Below are positions 16,847 through 25,477 of a stretch of 56,583 nt of DNA, piece by piece. How positions within the stretch are numbered: the stretch's first letter is position 1; every line of letters starts with the position of its first letter. The notes under the pieces were generated by a model, which was not told the DNA's origin, did no database searches, and saw nothing but the letters and a program-made list of their open reading frames with translations. A program made the translations under genes and the position numbers. The stretch lies in NCBI GenBank assembly GCA_001464375.1, contig LNEW01000110.1, forward strand, positions 1-56,583, given 5' to 3'. The DNA comes from Rhodospirillales bacterium Ga0074136 (GTDB taxonomy: Bacteria > Pseudomonadota > Alphaproteobacteria > Acetobacterales > Acetobacteraceae).

Positions 16847-19738
16847 TCAGCCCACCGTTGCGGTCTGCACGGGCGGGCCGGCGGCCACATCCTCGACGCC
16901 CAGGCGGCGCTCCAGGCTCGGCAGCGTCTCCCGCGCCACGGCGATGACGGCGACCTGCAGGTCGGGCGACGGGTCGCCCCCGCGCGCGGCCTTCTGCAGC
17001 GCCTCCGCCTCCAGCGCGAGGCGGCTCGCCCCAAGGGTTCGCGCGGCGCCCACCAGGCGATGCGCGGCGTGCTGGACATGCCCGGCATCGGCCCGTTCCG
17101 CGGCGGAGGCATTGGTCAGCAGCGCGAGCGAGCGGCGTACCTCGCCGACGAATTCCGCCAGGATGCCGTGCGCTGCGTGGCCGAGTTCACGCTCGAGGAT
17201 GTCGAGGGCCGTGGAATCGAGATAGGGCGCGGCTGGTTCAGACGCAGGTACGGCAGCTGCCTGCTTGCGCTGGGGCATCTGCTGCACGAGGTCGAGCAGC
17301 GCCTTGCGATCCAGCGGCTTGCCCAGGTGGCCATCCATGCCCGCGCGCCGCGTCGCTTCCACCTGGTCGGGCAGGACCGAGGCGGTCAGGGCGATGACCG
17401 GGACCTCGCACGCCGGCGGCGCCAGGGCGCGCAGGCGCCGTGTCGTCTCGAAGCCGTCCATGCCCGGCATCTGCAGGTCCATCAGCACCACGTCGAAGCG
17501 CTGGCGCTCCAGGGCGAGCAGCGCGGTTGGGCCATCTTCCGCCACGGTGACGGTGTGCCCGGCCGAGCGCAGCATGGCCTGCGCGATCTGCCGGTTGGCG
17601 AGGACGTCGTCGACCACGAGTACGTCGAGCGTCAGCGCCGGTGCCGACACGGTCTGGCTTGGCATGGGTGTCGCTTCCTCCTCGATGAGCGCCGAGGCTC
17701 GCAGCGGGATTTCGATCCAGAACAGCGCCCCGCCCCCGGGCCGCTCGTCGCAGCCGATCGTCCCACCCATGAGTGCCACGAGCCGGGCGGAGATGGCGAG
17801 CCCGAGCCCGGTGCCCTGGCCGTCCGCCCCGTTGTTCGGCGCCAGCTGCACGAAATCCTCGAACAGCAGGTTGCGCTTGTCCGCGGGAACGCCGGGTCCG
17901 GTATCGGTGACCTCGATCCGCATTTGTGCGTCGCCGGCGGCGCGCACCCTGAGGTCGACGCGCCCGCCGGCGGGCGTGAACTTCACCGCGTTGGACAGCA
18001 GGTTCAGCAGCAGCTGGCGCGTCCGCATCGGGTCGAGCAGTGCGGCGGCGGGCAGGAGCGGATCGAGGTCGAGCTCGAAGGACAGCGCCTTGCGCGCGAT
18101 CTCGGGCGCCAACAGCGTGGCACAGCCTTCCAGCAGCGGGCGCAGCGCCACCGGCTGCGGCGCGAGGTCAAGGCGCCCGGCCTCGATCTTGGACAGATCG
18201 AGCAGGCCGTTCACGAGATCGAGCAGGTGGCGCCCCGCTTCGTGCAGGGTCTTGACCTGTTCGCGCTGGTCCGGCGCCAGGCGCGGGTCATGCAGCAGCA
18301 CCTGCGCGAAGCCGAGCACGCCATTGAGCGGCGTGCGCAGCTCATGCGAGACGCGGGCGAGGAACCGGCTCTTCGCCTCGCCGGCCGCGGCCGCCCCGTC
18401 GCGCGCTGTCGCGAGATCCTGCATGGCGCGCTTGAGCGCCGTGATGTCCGTGCGGATGCCGACCGTGCCGCCGTCGGGCGTGCGCCGTTCGGTGATGAGC
18501 ACCCAGCGACCGTCGGGCAGCAGGCGCTCCATGGGCGGTTGGTTGCTCAGGTGGAAGGCCTTGCTTTCGGCAAGGAAGGCCTCGATGTCCTCGCCGGCCT
18601 GGGGGTACTGCCCACGCAGCGCCCCTTCGCGCATGATGTCCTCGAAGGTGTTGCCCGGCTGGATGAAGGGCGCGCTGATCCGGTAGAAGTCCTTGTAGCG
18701 GCTGTTGCACGCGACCAGCCGGTCCGCGGCATCGAACATGACGAAGCCGTCGGACATCGACTCCAGGGCGCTTTCCAGGGTCTGGCGTGCCTTCGCGCGT
18801 TCATCCTCGGCCTTGCCGCGCTGACGCAGGATGACCATCAGCGCCAGCGCCACGAGGATGATCACGACCCCGAGGACGGCCGACACGCTGAACGCCCGGA
18901 CGCGATCCCGGTACCATCCGGCGAGGGCGGCATCGACCCCGATGGTCGAGGTGATCACCAGGGTCGGATAGAGCGCCGGCCTGGCCGAGACGAAGACCTG
19001 CTGGCCGGTGAAGCGGCTCACCGCGAGCGTTGCCTGCCCGTTCGGCATCGCGGTGATCGGCGCGAGTTGCTGACCGATCCGCGTTTCGTCGTGCGGCACG
19101 GAGGCGAGCAGGACCCCGTCGTCGCGCTCAAGGGTCGTGCGCAGCCCGGGGCTCTCGCCGGCCGCCGACAGCAGGGACCGCACCGAGGGCAGCGGGACTT
19201 CCGCGACCGCGCGGACCGGCCCGAGCCCGACGATGATCACGTTCCGCGCGAAGAACAGGGACCATTCGCCCGTGCTGGGGTTCTGCACCGGCCCACCGAT
19301 CGAAACGCCACCGCTTGCGGCGGCCAGTTCCGAGAAGCCTGTCTCGAACGGAAGCGGCAGGCGGCGGCGCCGCGACACCGGCAGCGCGGTCGCGACGGGC
19401 AGGCCGTTCGCGCCCAGCAGCAGGATGTCGCGATAGGTAAAGTTTTGGTTGATGAACTGGCGCAGCACCCGGTTGACCGAGACGGTGTCGATCTGGCCGT
19501 TCGTGGCGAAGGGGGCGAGCATCGCGGGCAGGCCCGCCAGCATGGCGTCGACCTGAACGAAGGCGCGGTTGATCGAGGCTTCCGTCGCGATGCTGATGCG
19601 CTCGACCGCTTCCTGGGCGCCGCGGATCTGCGCTTCGCGGGCGCGTTCGATGATCATCATCGTCGCCGCCGTCTGCGCCAGCAGCAGGAGCACCGCGCCG
19701 ATGAAGACGGCCCGGCGGAGAAGCCGCGTGTTCTGCAT
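16847..19738 (-). CDS. Hybrid sensor histidine kinase with receiver and HPt domains
   Basis: The 963-residue inner-membrane protein is a full phosphorelay on one chain. It has membrane helices at about 10-30 and 283-304 with a periplasmic sensor of about 250 residues between them, a PAS-like domain (about 318-438), a HisKA domain with VSHELRTP and phospho-His465, and a HATPase domain (N box LLNLLSNAVKFTP, G1 DTGPGVP, G2 GTGLGLAIS). A receiver domain follows (VVDD at about 710, phospho-Asp754 in LMDLQMPG), then a C-terminal HPt domain with His893 in HRLVGAA. A separate response regulator must receive the phosphate; none is in the window. The gene begins two bases after a TRAP-type receptor gene, so that receptor is the likely ligand-presenting partner. 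Confidence 0.95.
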   Translation of the reverse strand: MQNTRLLRRAVFIGAVLLLLAQTAATMMIIERAREAQIRGAQEAVERISIATEASINRAFVQVDAMLAGLPAMLAPFATNGQIDTVSVNRVLRQFINQNFTYRDILLLGANGLPVATALPVSRRRRLPLPFETGFSELAAASGGVSIGGPVQNPSTGEWSLFFARNVIIVGLGPVRAVAEVPLPSVRSLLSAAGESPGLRTTLERDDGVLLASVPHDETRIGQQLAPITAMPNGQATLAVSRFTGQQVFVSARPALYPTLVITSTIGVDAALAGWYRDRVRAFSVSAVLGVVIILVALALMVILRQRGKAEDERAKARQTLESALESMSDGFVMFDAADRLVACNSRYKDFYRISAPFIQPGNTFEDIMREGALRGQYPQAGEDIEAFLAESKAFHLSNQPPMERLLPDGRWVLITERRTPDGGTVGIRTDITALKRAMQDLATARDGAAAAGEAKSRFLARVSHELRTPLNGVLGFAQVLLHDPRLAPDQREQVKTLHEAGRHLLDLVNGLLDLSKIEAGRLDLAPQPVALRPLLEGCATLLAPEIARKALSFELDLDPLLPAAALLDPMRTRQLLLNLLSNAVKFTPAGGRVDLRVRAAGDAQMRIEVTDTGPGVPADKRNLLFEDFVQLAPNNGADGQGTGLGLAISARLVALMGGTIGCDERPGGGALFWIEIPLRASALIEEEATPMPSQTVSAPALTLDVLVVDDVLANRQIAQAMLRSAGHTVTVAEDGPTALLALERQRFDVVLMDLQMPGMDGFETTRRLRALAPPACEVPVIALTASVLPDQVEATRRAGMDGHLGKPLDRKALLDLVQQMPQRKQAAAVPASEPAAPYLDSTALDILERELGHAAHGILAEFVGEVRRSLALLTNASAAERADAGHVQHAAHRLVGAARTLGASRLALEAEALQKAARGGDPSPDLQVAVIAVARETLPSLERRLGVEDVAAGPPVQTATVG

Positions 19739-19740
19739 GG

Positions 19741-20823
19741 TCAGTCGGGTTGCGCCATCACGCCGAGGCTTGGCGCCAGCCGTGTGTTCCAGGCGGTGAC
19801 GCAGGCCTCCCCGCAGCGCCGCACCCAGCCGGGCAGCACGGTTTCAGTCAACAGGCGAAGGCGGCGCGCCTGGTCGGCCTCGGACACCGGCACGATCGCG
19901 ACGGTGCCGCGCCGGCCGTTGCCGCAGGATGCCTGGCCCGCATTGCAGGCGAAGCCCTCGCCGGTCTCGATCTCGGCGGCGTCCCAGATCTCCCGTTCCA
20001 GCCCGGCGACCTCGTGGCGGATCAGGGTGCGGGCCCAGTCCGGCAGGGCGTTCCAGGCTGCGCGGTTTGCCCCGAAGACCGACAGGCCCCAGGTGATCGC
20101 CATGCTGTGCATGTGCGTCGTCACCTCGTGCAGGCCGATCGCATTCGCCGAGAGCGTGCCCGTCACAGCGCATTCGACCACGCCGGAGCGCAGCGCGGCG
20201 AGTGTCTCCCCGAAGGGGATGACAACCGGCGTCGCGCCGAGTGCGGCGAACATTTCGGATTGGCCGACCGAGGAGGTGCGGATGCGCCGCCCGGCCAGGT
20301 CCGACAGCCCGCTGAAGGCGGTTCGGCAGAACAGGACCTGCGCGGGATAGGTGTAGACCGCGAGCAGTTCGACGTCGTACCGCTCGGCGAGCAGCTCCTC
20401 GAGGTGCGGGCGATACAGCGCCACGGTGCGCCGCAGCGCCGCCATGTCGGGATTGACCGTCGGCAGGTCGACGGCGTTGAACTCGGGTTCCTCGGTGCTG
20501 ACCACGGCGAGCAGTGCCGTGCCGAAGGGCACGACGCCCAGTCGCATCAATGCCAGCATCTCCTGCGCGCGGATGCCGCTGCGGTCGAAAGGGGCGATCT
20601 CGGCCTGGATGCGACCGCCGGAGGATTCCGGCAGCCGCCGGCGCCAGAAGGGTTCCTCGTAGCGCAGGTATTGGCTGACATCCGCGAGGCCACCGACGAC
20701 CTTCAGGCGGATCGGCGCCTCGGTCGGGCTGGCGGTCTGGCCCAGCGCCAGCAACGGCGACAGGGCCAGCAATGCCGCGATGCCGCATCCGAGCCATCGC
20801 CGCAGTCCCGCTGTTCCGGTCAT
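19741..20823 (-). CDS. TRAP-type (DctP-like) solute-binding protein, probably a sensor partner
   Basis: The 360-residue secreted protein has a signal peptide (about 1-29, ending LALGQ) and the DctP fold: EMLALMRLGVVPFG, then LAGRRIRTSS with Arg182 at the place of the carboxylate-binding Arg of TRAP receptors, then ATPVVIPFGETLAALRSGVVECAVTG. The C-terminal part has four extra cysteines (FACNAGQASC and RRCGEACV) that could form disulfides. A strong GGGAGG ribosome binding site precedes the ATG at 20823; the upstream-extended frame to 21981 is antisense to the next gene and is not used. No DctQ or DctM permease genes are present. The kinase gene follows after two bases, pointing to a role in signalling rather than uptake. 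Confidence 0.9.
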   Translation of the reverse strand: MTGTAGLRRWLGCGIAALLALSPLLALGQTASPTEAPIRLKVVGGLADVSQYLRYEEPFWRRRLPESSGGRIQAEIAPFDRSGIRAQEMLALMRLGVVPFGTALLAVVSTEEPEFNAVDLPTVNPDMAALRRTVALYRPHLEELLAERYDVELLAVYTYPAQVLFCRTAFSGLSDLAGRRIRTSSVGQSEMFAALGATPVVIPFGETLAALRSGVVECAVTGTLSANAIGLHEVTTHMHSMAITWGLSVFGANRAAWNALPDWARTLIRHEVAGLEREIWDAAEIETGEGFACNAGQASCGNGRRGTVAIVPVSEADQARRLRLLTETVLPGWVRRCGEACVTAWNTRLAPSLGVMAQPD

Positions 20824-21009
20824 CGACACCTCCCGCGGCACCCAACCTGGTGAATCTTGCCACTCATGCTCGAAGAGTGTCACAAATCCGTTTAAGGAAC
20901 TTAGCAGTTCAGGCGGCGCAACCATAGGCTGCGCTCGCCACATGCCGGACAATTCGGTGTTTCTCTCCGAGGCCGGAACAGCCGCCTCCGAGCCTCGGGG
21001 TTTATTCGC

Positions 21010-21756
21010 ATGACGCATCATCCGACCGCCATCGCGAGCCATCGCGGCGGAGCCTTTCTGTGGCCGGAGAACAGCCTGACGGCGTTTCTCGAAACCGCGC
21101 GCCTGCGGCTGGAGCAGGCCGAATGCGACGTCCATGCCACGGCCGATGGCGAGGTCGTCGTCCTGCACGATGCCACCCTCGAACGGACGACGGACGGCAT
21201 CGGGGCGGTCGCGTCGCTGACGGGCGCGCAGGTGCGCCGCCTGCGGGTGAAGGGATGCCGCGGTGAGGCACCACCCATGCTTGGCGACATGCTCGGTGCC
21301 CTGGCGGGGTCGGCGGTGGCCCCGCGGATCGAGATCAAGTCGGACGCCCTGGGGCGACCCTATCGAGGCCTGGTTCCGCGGGTGCTCGACACGCTCGACG
21401 GCAGAGGGCTGCGCGACGCGACATGGATCATCGCCTTCGACGCGCAGGTCGCGGCCGAGGCCGCTGCCGCCGGGGGGCTCGCGGGCGTGGCCTGGCTGCT
21501 GGAGCGCGTCACATGGGGCGGGCTTGGCATCCGCGGGACGATCGCGGTCGCCACGGCCTACGGCTTCCCGGAGATCGGCGTGCACGAATCGCAGCTCGAT
21601 GCGGAGGCCTGCGCGGCATTGCGCGCGGCCGGGATCCGCATCTCGGTCTGGGGGGCGAACCACGAAGCGTCGATCCGGCGGATGCTTGGACTCGGGGTGG
21701 ATGTGCTGACCACGGACGATCCGCCGCTGGCAATAGACCTGCGCGCCAGAGGCTGA
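21010..21756 (+). CDS. Glycerophosphodiester phosphodiesterase
   Basis: The 248-residue TIM-barrel enzyme hydrolyses glycerophosphodiesters to glycerol-3-phosphate and an alcohol. SHRGG near residue 10 with PENS supplies the catalytic His and metal-site residues. ECDVHATADGEVVVLHDATLERTT carries the second His and acidic residues, and the C-terminal VDVLTTDDP is typical. There is no signal peptide, so it is cytosolic (UgpQ-like). It is transcribed away from the TRAP receptor gene; the 186 bases between them must carry both promoters, but no clear boxes stand out. Confidence 0.9.
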   Translation: MTHHPTAIASHRGGAFLWPENSLTAFLETARLRLEQAECDVHATADGEVVVLHDATLERTTDGIGAVASLTGAQVRRLRVKGCRGEAPPMLGDMLGALAGSAVAPRIEIKSDALGRPYRGLVPRVLDTLDGRGLRDATWIIAFDAQVAAEAAAAGGLAGVAWLLERVTWGGLGIRGTIAVATAYGFPEIGVHESQLDAEACAALRAAGIRISVWGANHEASIRRMLGLGVDVLTTDDPPLAIDLRARG

Positions 21757-21767
21757 CACGACCGCCC

Positions 21768-21804
21768 GGGGCGGATGGGCGTTGCCACGGAGGCCGCCCG
21801 CCCC
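21768..21804 (+). terminator. Possible terminator after the phosphodiesterase gene
   Basis: GGGGCGG (21768-21774) can pair with CCGCCCC (21798-21804), a 7-bp stem with a 23-base loop, beginning 11 bases after the stop. There is no U-run. It would separate the phosphodiesterase from the large importer operon that follows. Confidence 0.3.
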
Positions 21805-21844
21805 ATACGCTACCCCGGGAACAAAACCTGGGGGGATACGCCGC

Positions 21845-22660
21845 GTGAGCGCAGAGGCGCCGATCCTCGCAGCCGATGGTGTGAGCCTGCGGTTCGGCGG
21901 AGTCCGGGCCCTGACCGACGTGTCCTTCGATGTCCGCCCCGGCGAGATCTTCTCCATCATCGGCCCGAACGGGGCGGGCAAGACATCGATGGTGAACTGC
22001 GTCTCGGGTCGCTACAGGCCGACCGAGGGTCGCATCCTGTTCGCCGGGCAGGACATCACACGCACCTCCACCAGCCGCCGCGCCGCGCTCGGGATCGGGC
22101 GGACGTTCCAGAACCTGGCGCTGTTCGGCCACATGACCGTGCTCGACAACATCATGGTCGGTCGTCACCACCTGCTGCGGTCGGGCTTCGTGCGCGGCAT
22201 GACATATTGGCTTGGCGGCGCGCAGCGCGAGGAACTGGCGCATCGGCGCGAGGTCGAGGAGATCATCGACTTCCTCGAGATCCAGCATGTGCGCAAGGCG
22301 GTTGCCGGGACGCTGTCCTACGGGCTGCGCAAGCGGGTCGAGCTGGCGCGCGCAGTCGCCCTGAAGCCGAAGCTGATCCTGCTCGATGAACCGATGGCCG
22401 GCATGAACCTCGAGGAGAAGGAGGACATGGCCCGCTTCATCGTCGACCTCAACGAGGAATGGGGCATGACGGTGCTGATGATCGAACACGACATGGGGGT
22501 GGTGATGGACATCAGCCACCGCGTGATGGTGCTGGATTTCGGCAAGCGGATCGCGGCCGGCACGCCGGACGAGGTATTGGCCGACGAGCATGTGAAGCGC
22601 GCCTACCTCGGCGAGGCCGACGAGGTCGTGCATGACGACGGCGAGCCCGCCGCCGCATGA
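21845..22660 (+). CDS. livG: Liv-type ABC importer, ATP-binding subunit 1 (LivG-like)
   Basis: The 271-residue ATPase powers a branched-chain-amino-acid-type (HAAT) importer. Walker A GPNGAGKTS, the long LivG-specific insert before the signature (RHHLLRSGFVRGMTYWLGG), the signature-like LSYGLRKRVELARA, Walker B LILLDEPMAGMN and the H-loop EHDMG are present. The signature reads LSYGL rather than LSGGQ, which is common in LivG proteins. It starts with GTG at 21845 behind a GGGGGA ribosome binding site; the frame extends 21 codons upstream without family likeness. It is the first gene of the ten-gene operon and overlaps the ligase start by four bases. Confidence 0.92.
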   Translation: MSAEAPILAADGVSLRFGGVRALTDVSFDVRPGEIFSIIGPNGAGKTSMVNCVSGRYRPTEGRILFAGQDITRTSTSRRAALGIGRTFQNLALFGHMTVLDNIMVGRHHLLRSGFVRGMTYWLGGAQREELAHRREVEEIIDFLEIQHVRKAVAGTLSYGLRKRVELARAVALKPKLILLDEPMAGMNLEEKEDMARFIVDLNEEWGMTVLMIEHDMGVVMDISHRVMVLDFGKRIAAGTPDEVLADEHVKRAYLGEADEVVHDDGEPAAA

Positions 22661-24576
22661 CCGGGACCGGCCTGACGCTGCCCCGCCTGCTGCGCCGCAA
22701 TGCCCGCGAGCATGGCCGCGATATCGCGATGCGGGAGAAGGAATTCGGTATCTGGCGGTCGCTCACCTGGTCGGAGGTCGCAACCCGCACGCGGGATCTC
22801 GCGCTCGGCCTGCGCGAGCTGGGCGTCCGGCCGGGCGAGGTGGTGGCGCTGATCGGCGACAATCGGCCCGACTGGGTGATGGGGGAGATCGCGGCGCATG
22901 CGATCCGCGCGCGGTCGCTCGGTGTCTACCGCGACGCGCTGGACGACGAGGTCGCGTATCTGCTCGCCTTCAGCGGTGCGACGGCGGTCATCGCCGAGGA
23001 TGAGGAACAGGTCGACAAGCTACTGAACGTCTCGGACCAGGTGCCGAGCCTGCGGCACATCGTCTATTGCGACCCGCGCGGGATGCGCAAGCACGCGGAT
23101 GCGCGGCTGATCTCGGCGGAGGCGCTGACACGGCGCGGTGCCGCCGCGGCCGCCGCCGAGCCAGGGCTGTGGGACAGCCTGGTCGACGCCACCGAGGGCG
23201 AGGATGTCGCGATCCTCTGCACGACCTCCGGCACCACGGCGCGCCCGAAGCTCGCGCAGTTGAGCGCGCGGGCGCTGATCCGGCACTGCGAGGCCTACCT
23301 GGCGGTCGATCCGAAGGGGCCTGAGGATGAGTACGTCTCGGTCTTGCCGCTGCCCTGGATCATGGAGCAGATCTATGTGCTCGGCTGGGGCCTGATCTCG
23401 CGCATGAAGGTCAACTTCGTCGAGGAACCCGAGACGATGATGGCTGATTTCCGTGAGATCGCGCCGACCTTCGTGTTGTTCGCCCCACGCGTCTGGGAAT
23501 CCATCGCGGCGGATGTACGGGCGCGGGTGATGGATGCCGCGCCGCTCAAGCAACGTGCCTTCGAGACGGGCATGCGCATGGGCCTCGAAGCACTGAAGGA
23601 CGGCAGACGATCGGCGGTAGCGGACGCACTGCTGTTCCGCGCGCTGCGCGACCGGCTTGGCTTCACCCGCCTGAAATCCGCGGCGACCGGCGGCGCGGCG
23701 CTCGGCCCCGATACCTTCCGGTTCTTCCAGGCGCTGGGCGTGCCGATGCGCCAGATCTACGGCCAAACGGAATCCCTCGGCGCCTACACGATCCATCGTG
23801 CCGGCGAAGTGGATTTCGACACCGTGGGCGTACCCTTCGGCGAGACCATCGAACTGCGGGTTCATGAACCCGACCAGAACGGCGTCGGCGAGATCGCCAC
23901 GCGGCATCCGAACATGTTCGCCGGCTACCTCGGGATCGAGGACGTGGCCGACATGCGCGATGGCTGGATGCACACCGGCGATGCCGGGTACTTCGACAAG
24001 CGCGGCCAATTGGTCGTGATCGACCGCATCAAGGACATCGCGACCACCTCGGGGGGCGACCGCTTCTCCCCCCAATTCATCGAGAACAAGCTGAAGTTCA
24101 GTCCCTTCGTCGCGGAGGCCGTGGTGCTGGGCGACCAGCGACCGCATCTCGCGGCCATGATCTGCATCCGCTTTCCCATCGTCAGCAAATGGGCGGAGCG
24201 CAAACGGATTTCCTTCACCACCTATTCCGACCTGTCCGCGCGGCCCGAGGTGCTGGACAAGATCCGCGAGGAAGTGGCGCAGGTGAACGCGTCATTGCCT
24301 GCCCCGCAGCGCATCCGCGACATCGTGCTGCTCTATAAGGAACTCGACGCCGACGACGAGGAACTGACCCGCACGCGCAAGGTCCGCCGCGGCGTGATCA
24401 ACACGAAGTATGGCGACATCATCGAGGCGATCTACGGCGGGGAGGACGCGATCCCGGTCGACACCACCATTGCTTTCCAGGACGGGACGAAGCAGCGCAT
24501 CCGCACGGTGCTGCGCGTGATCCGCATGGACAGCGATATCCGCGCATCCGCGCAGACCGGCATGAAGGTGGCCTGA
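22657..24576 (+). CDS. AMP-forming acyl-CoA ligase, long-chain (FAA1-like) type
   Basis: The 639-residue enzyme should activate a carboxylic acid to its CoA ester through an acyl-AMP. The AMP-loop motif is CTTSGTTARPK, with Ala where Gly is usual in TSGTTGxPK. Further motifs are IYGQTES, the DGWMHTGDAGYFD segment and DRIKDIATTSGGDRFSP before the mobile C-terminal domain. Length and spacing match FAA1-like ligases. The gene lies inside the importer set, between the LivG-like and LivH-like genes, with a four-base overlap upstream and no gap downstream. Its substrate is probably what the importer carries. Confidence 0.92.
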   Translation: MTGTGLTLPRLLRRNAREHGRDIAMREKEFGIWRSLTWSEVATRTRDLALGLRELGVRPGEVVALIGDNRPDWVMGEIAAHAIRARSLGVYRDALDDEVAYLLAFSGATAVIAEDEEQVDKLLNVSDQVPSLRHIVYCDPRGMRKHADARLISAEALTRRGAAAAAAEPGLWDSLVDATEGEDVAILCTTSGTTARPKLAQLSARALIRHCEAYLAVDPKGPEDEYVSVLPLPWIMEQIYVLGWGLISRMKVNFVEEPETMMADFREIAPTFVLFAPRVWESIAADVRARVMDAAPLKQRAFETGMRMGLEALKDGRRSAVADALLFRALRDRLGFTRLKSAATGGAALGPDTFRFFQALGVPMRQIYGQTESLGAYTIHRAGEVDFDTVGVPFGETIELRVHEPDQNGVGEIATRHPNMFAGYLGIEDVADMRDGWMHTGDAGYFDKRGQLVVIDRIKDIATTSGGDRFSPQFIENKLKFSPFVAEAVVLGDQRPHLAAMICIRFPIVSKWAERKRISFTTYSDLSARPEVLDKIREEVAQVNASLPAPQRIRDIVLLYKELDADDEELTRTRKVRRGVINTKYGDIIEAIYGGEDAIPVDTTIAFQDGTKQRIRTVLRVIRMDSDIRASAQTGMKVA

Positions 24577-25470
24577 ATGGACACGACGCTGCTGTTCCAG
24601 CTGGTGCTCAACGGCCTCATCGTCGGCGCGCTCTATGGCGTCGTCGCCATGTCCTTCGTGCTGATCTACAAGGCGAGCCAGGTGGTGAATTTCGCCCAGG
24701 GCGAATTCCTGCTGGTCGGTGCCTGGGTGTGTTGGTGGATGCTGACCACTTGGCAGTTGCCATTCTGGGCAGGCTTCCTGGTGACGCTGGCGTTCATGAC
24801 GCTGTTCGGCATCCTGCTGCAGATCATCGTGCTGCGGCCGCTGATCGGCGAGCCGGTGATCAGCGTCATCATGGCGACCGTCGGCCTGTCGATCTTCTTC
24901 CAGGCGCTGATGAAGTGGATGTTCGGCGTCTTCGCCCAACCCTTCCCGCCGATCTTCACGGCCGAACGCATGCGCGTGATGGGGCTCGAGGTGCAGACCG
25001 TCTACATCGCGAGCCTTGGCGTCTCGGTGCTGATCATGCTCGGCTTCTGGTGGTTCTTCACCTACTCGAAGCACGGCCTCGCGATGCGCGCGACCGCCTT
25101 CGACCAGCAGGTGGCACAGTCGCTGGGTGTGAGCGTGCCGAAGGTCTTCGCCATGTCCTGGGCCATCTCGGCGGTCGTCTCGACGGTCGCGGGGGTGGTG
25201 GTGGGGGTGGTGAACGGCGTGTCCTCGGCGCTGTCCTTCTACGGCATCAAGGTGTTCCCGGCGGTGATCCTGGGCGGGCTCGATTCGATCGTCGGTGCCG
25301 TGCTCGGTGGGCTGATCATCGGTGTGCTGGAAAACCTGGCGCAATACGTCGATGCGCAATGGCTGAACTGGGGAAACATGTACCAGATCGCGCCGTTCTA
25401 CGCCCTGATCCTGATCCTGCTGATCAAGCCCTACGGGCTGTTCGGCACCCGCAACATCGAACGGGTCTGA
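24577..25470 (+). CDS. livH: Liv-type importer permease 1 (LivH-like)
   Basis: The 297-residue membrane protein has about eight helices and LivH features: the N-terminal LNGLIVGALYGVVAMSFVLIYKASQVVNFAQGE, a cytoplasmic segment KHGLAMRATAFDQQVAQSLGV that contacts the ATPase, and GGLDSIVGAVLGGLIIG near the end. It forms the channel with the LivM-like subunit. Its ATG directly follows the ligase stop. Confidence 0.93.
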   Translation: MDTTLLFQLVLNGLIVGALYGVVAMSFVLIYKASQVVNFAQGEFLLVGAWVCWWMLTTWQLPFWAGFLVTLAFMTLFGILLQIIVLRPLIGEPVISVIMATVGLSIFFQALMKWMFGVFAQPFPPIFTAERMRVMGLEVQTVYIASLGVSVLIMLGFWWFFTYSKHGLAMRATAFDQQVAQSLGVSVPKVFAMSWAISAVVSTVAGVVVGVVNGVSSALSFYGIKVFPAVILGGLDSIVGAVLGGLIIGVLENLAQYVDAQWLNWGNMYQIAPFYALILILLIKPYGLFGTRNIERV

Positions 25471-25477
25471 CGCCGCC

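Noticed and set aside
17060-20350. A 1096-codon open frame opposite the hybrid kinase
   Set aside because: The kinase on the minus strand has every expected motif; the antisense product is low-complexity and has no domain.
20824-21009. Possible sigma-54 promoter (TGGCAAG) between the TRAP receptor and the phosphodiesterase
   Set aside because: The GC element at -24 is followed by no TTGC at the right spacing, so it does not meet the pattern.
20824-21981. Upstream extension of the TRAP receptor reading frame
   Set aside because: It would be antisense to the phosphodiesterase gene, lacks a signal peptide at its start, and the ATG at 20823 has a strong ribosome binding site and signal peptide.
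25189-25217. Run of GGTGGTGG-like repeats, possible simple repeat or G-quadruplex
   Set aside because: It encodes a hydrophobic Val/Gly helix of the LivH-like permease in frame, so protein composition explains it.
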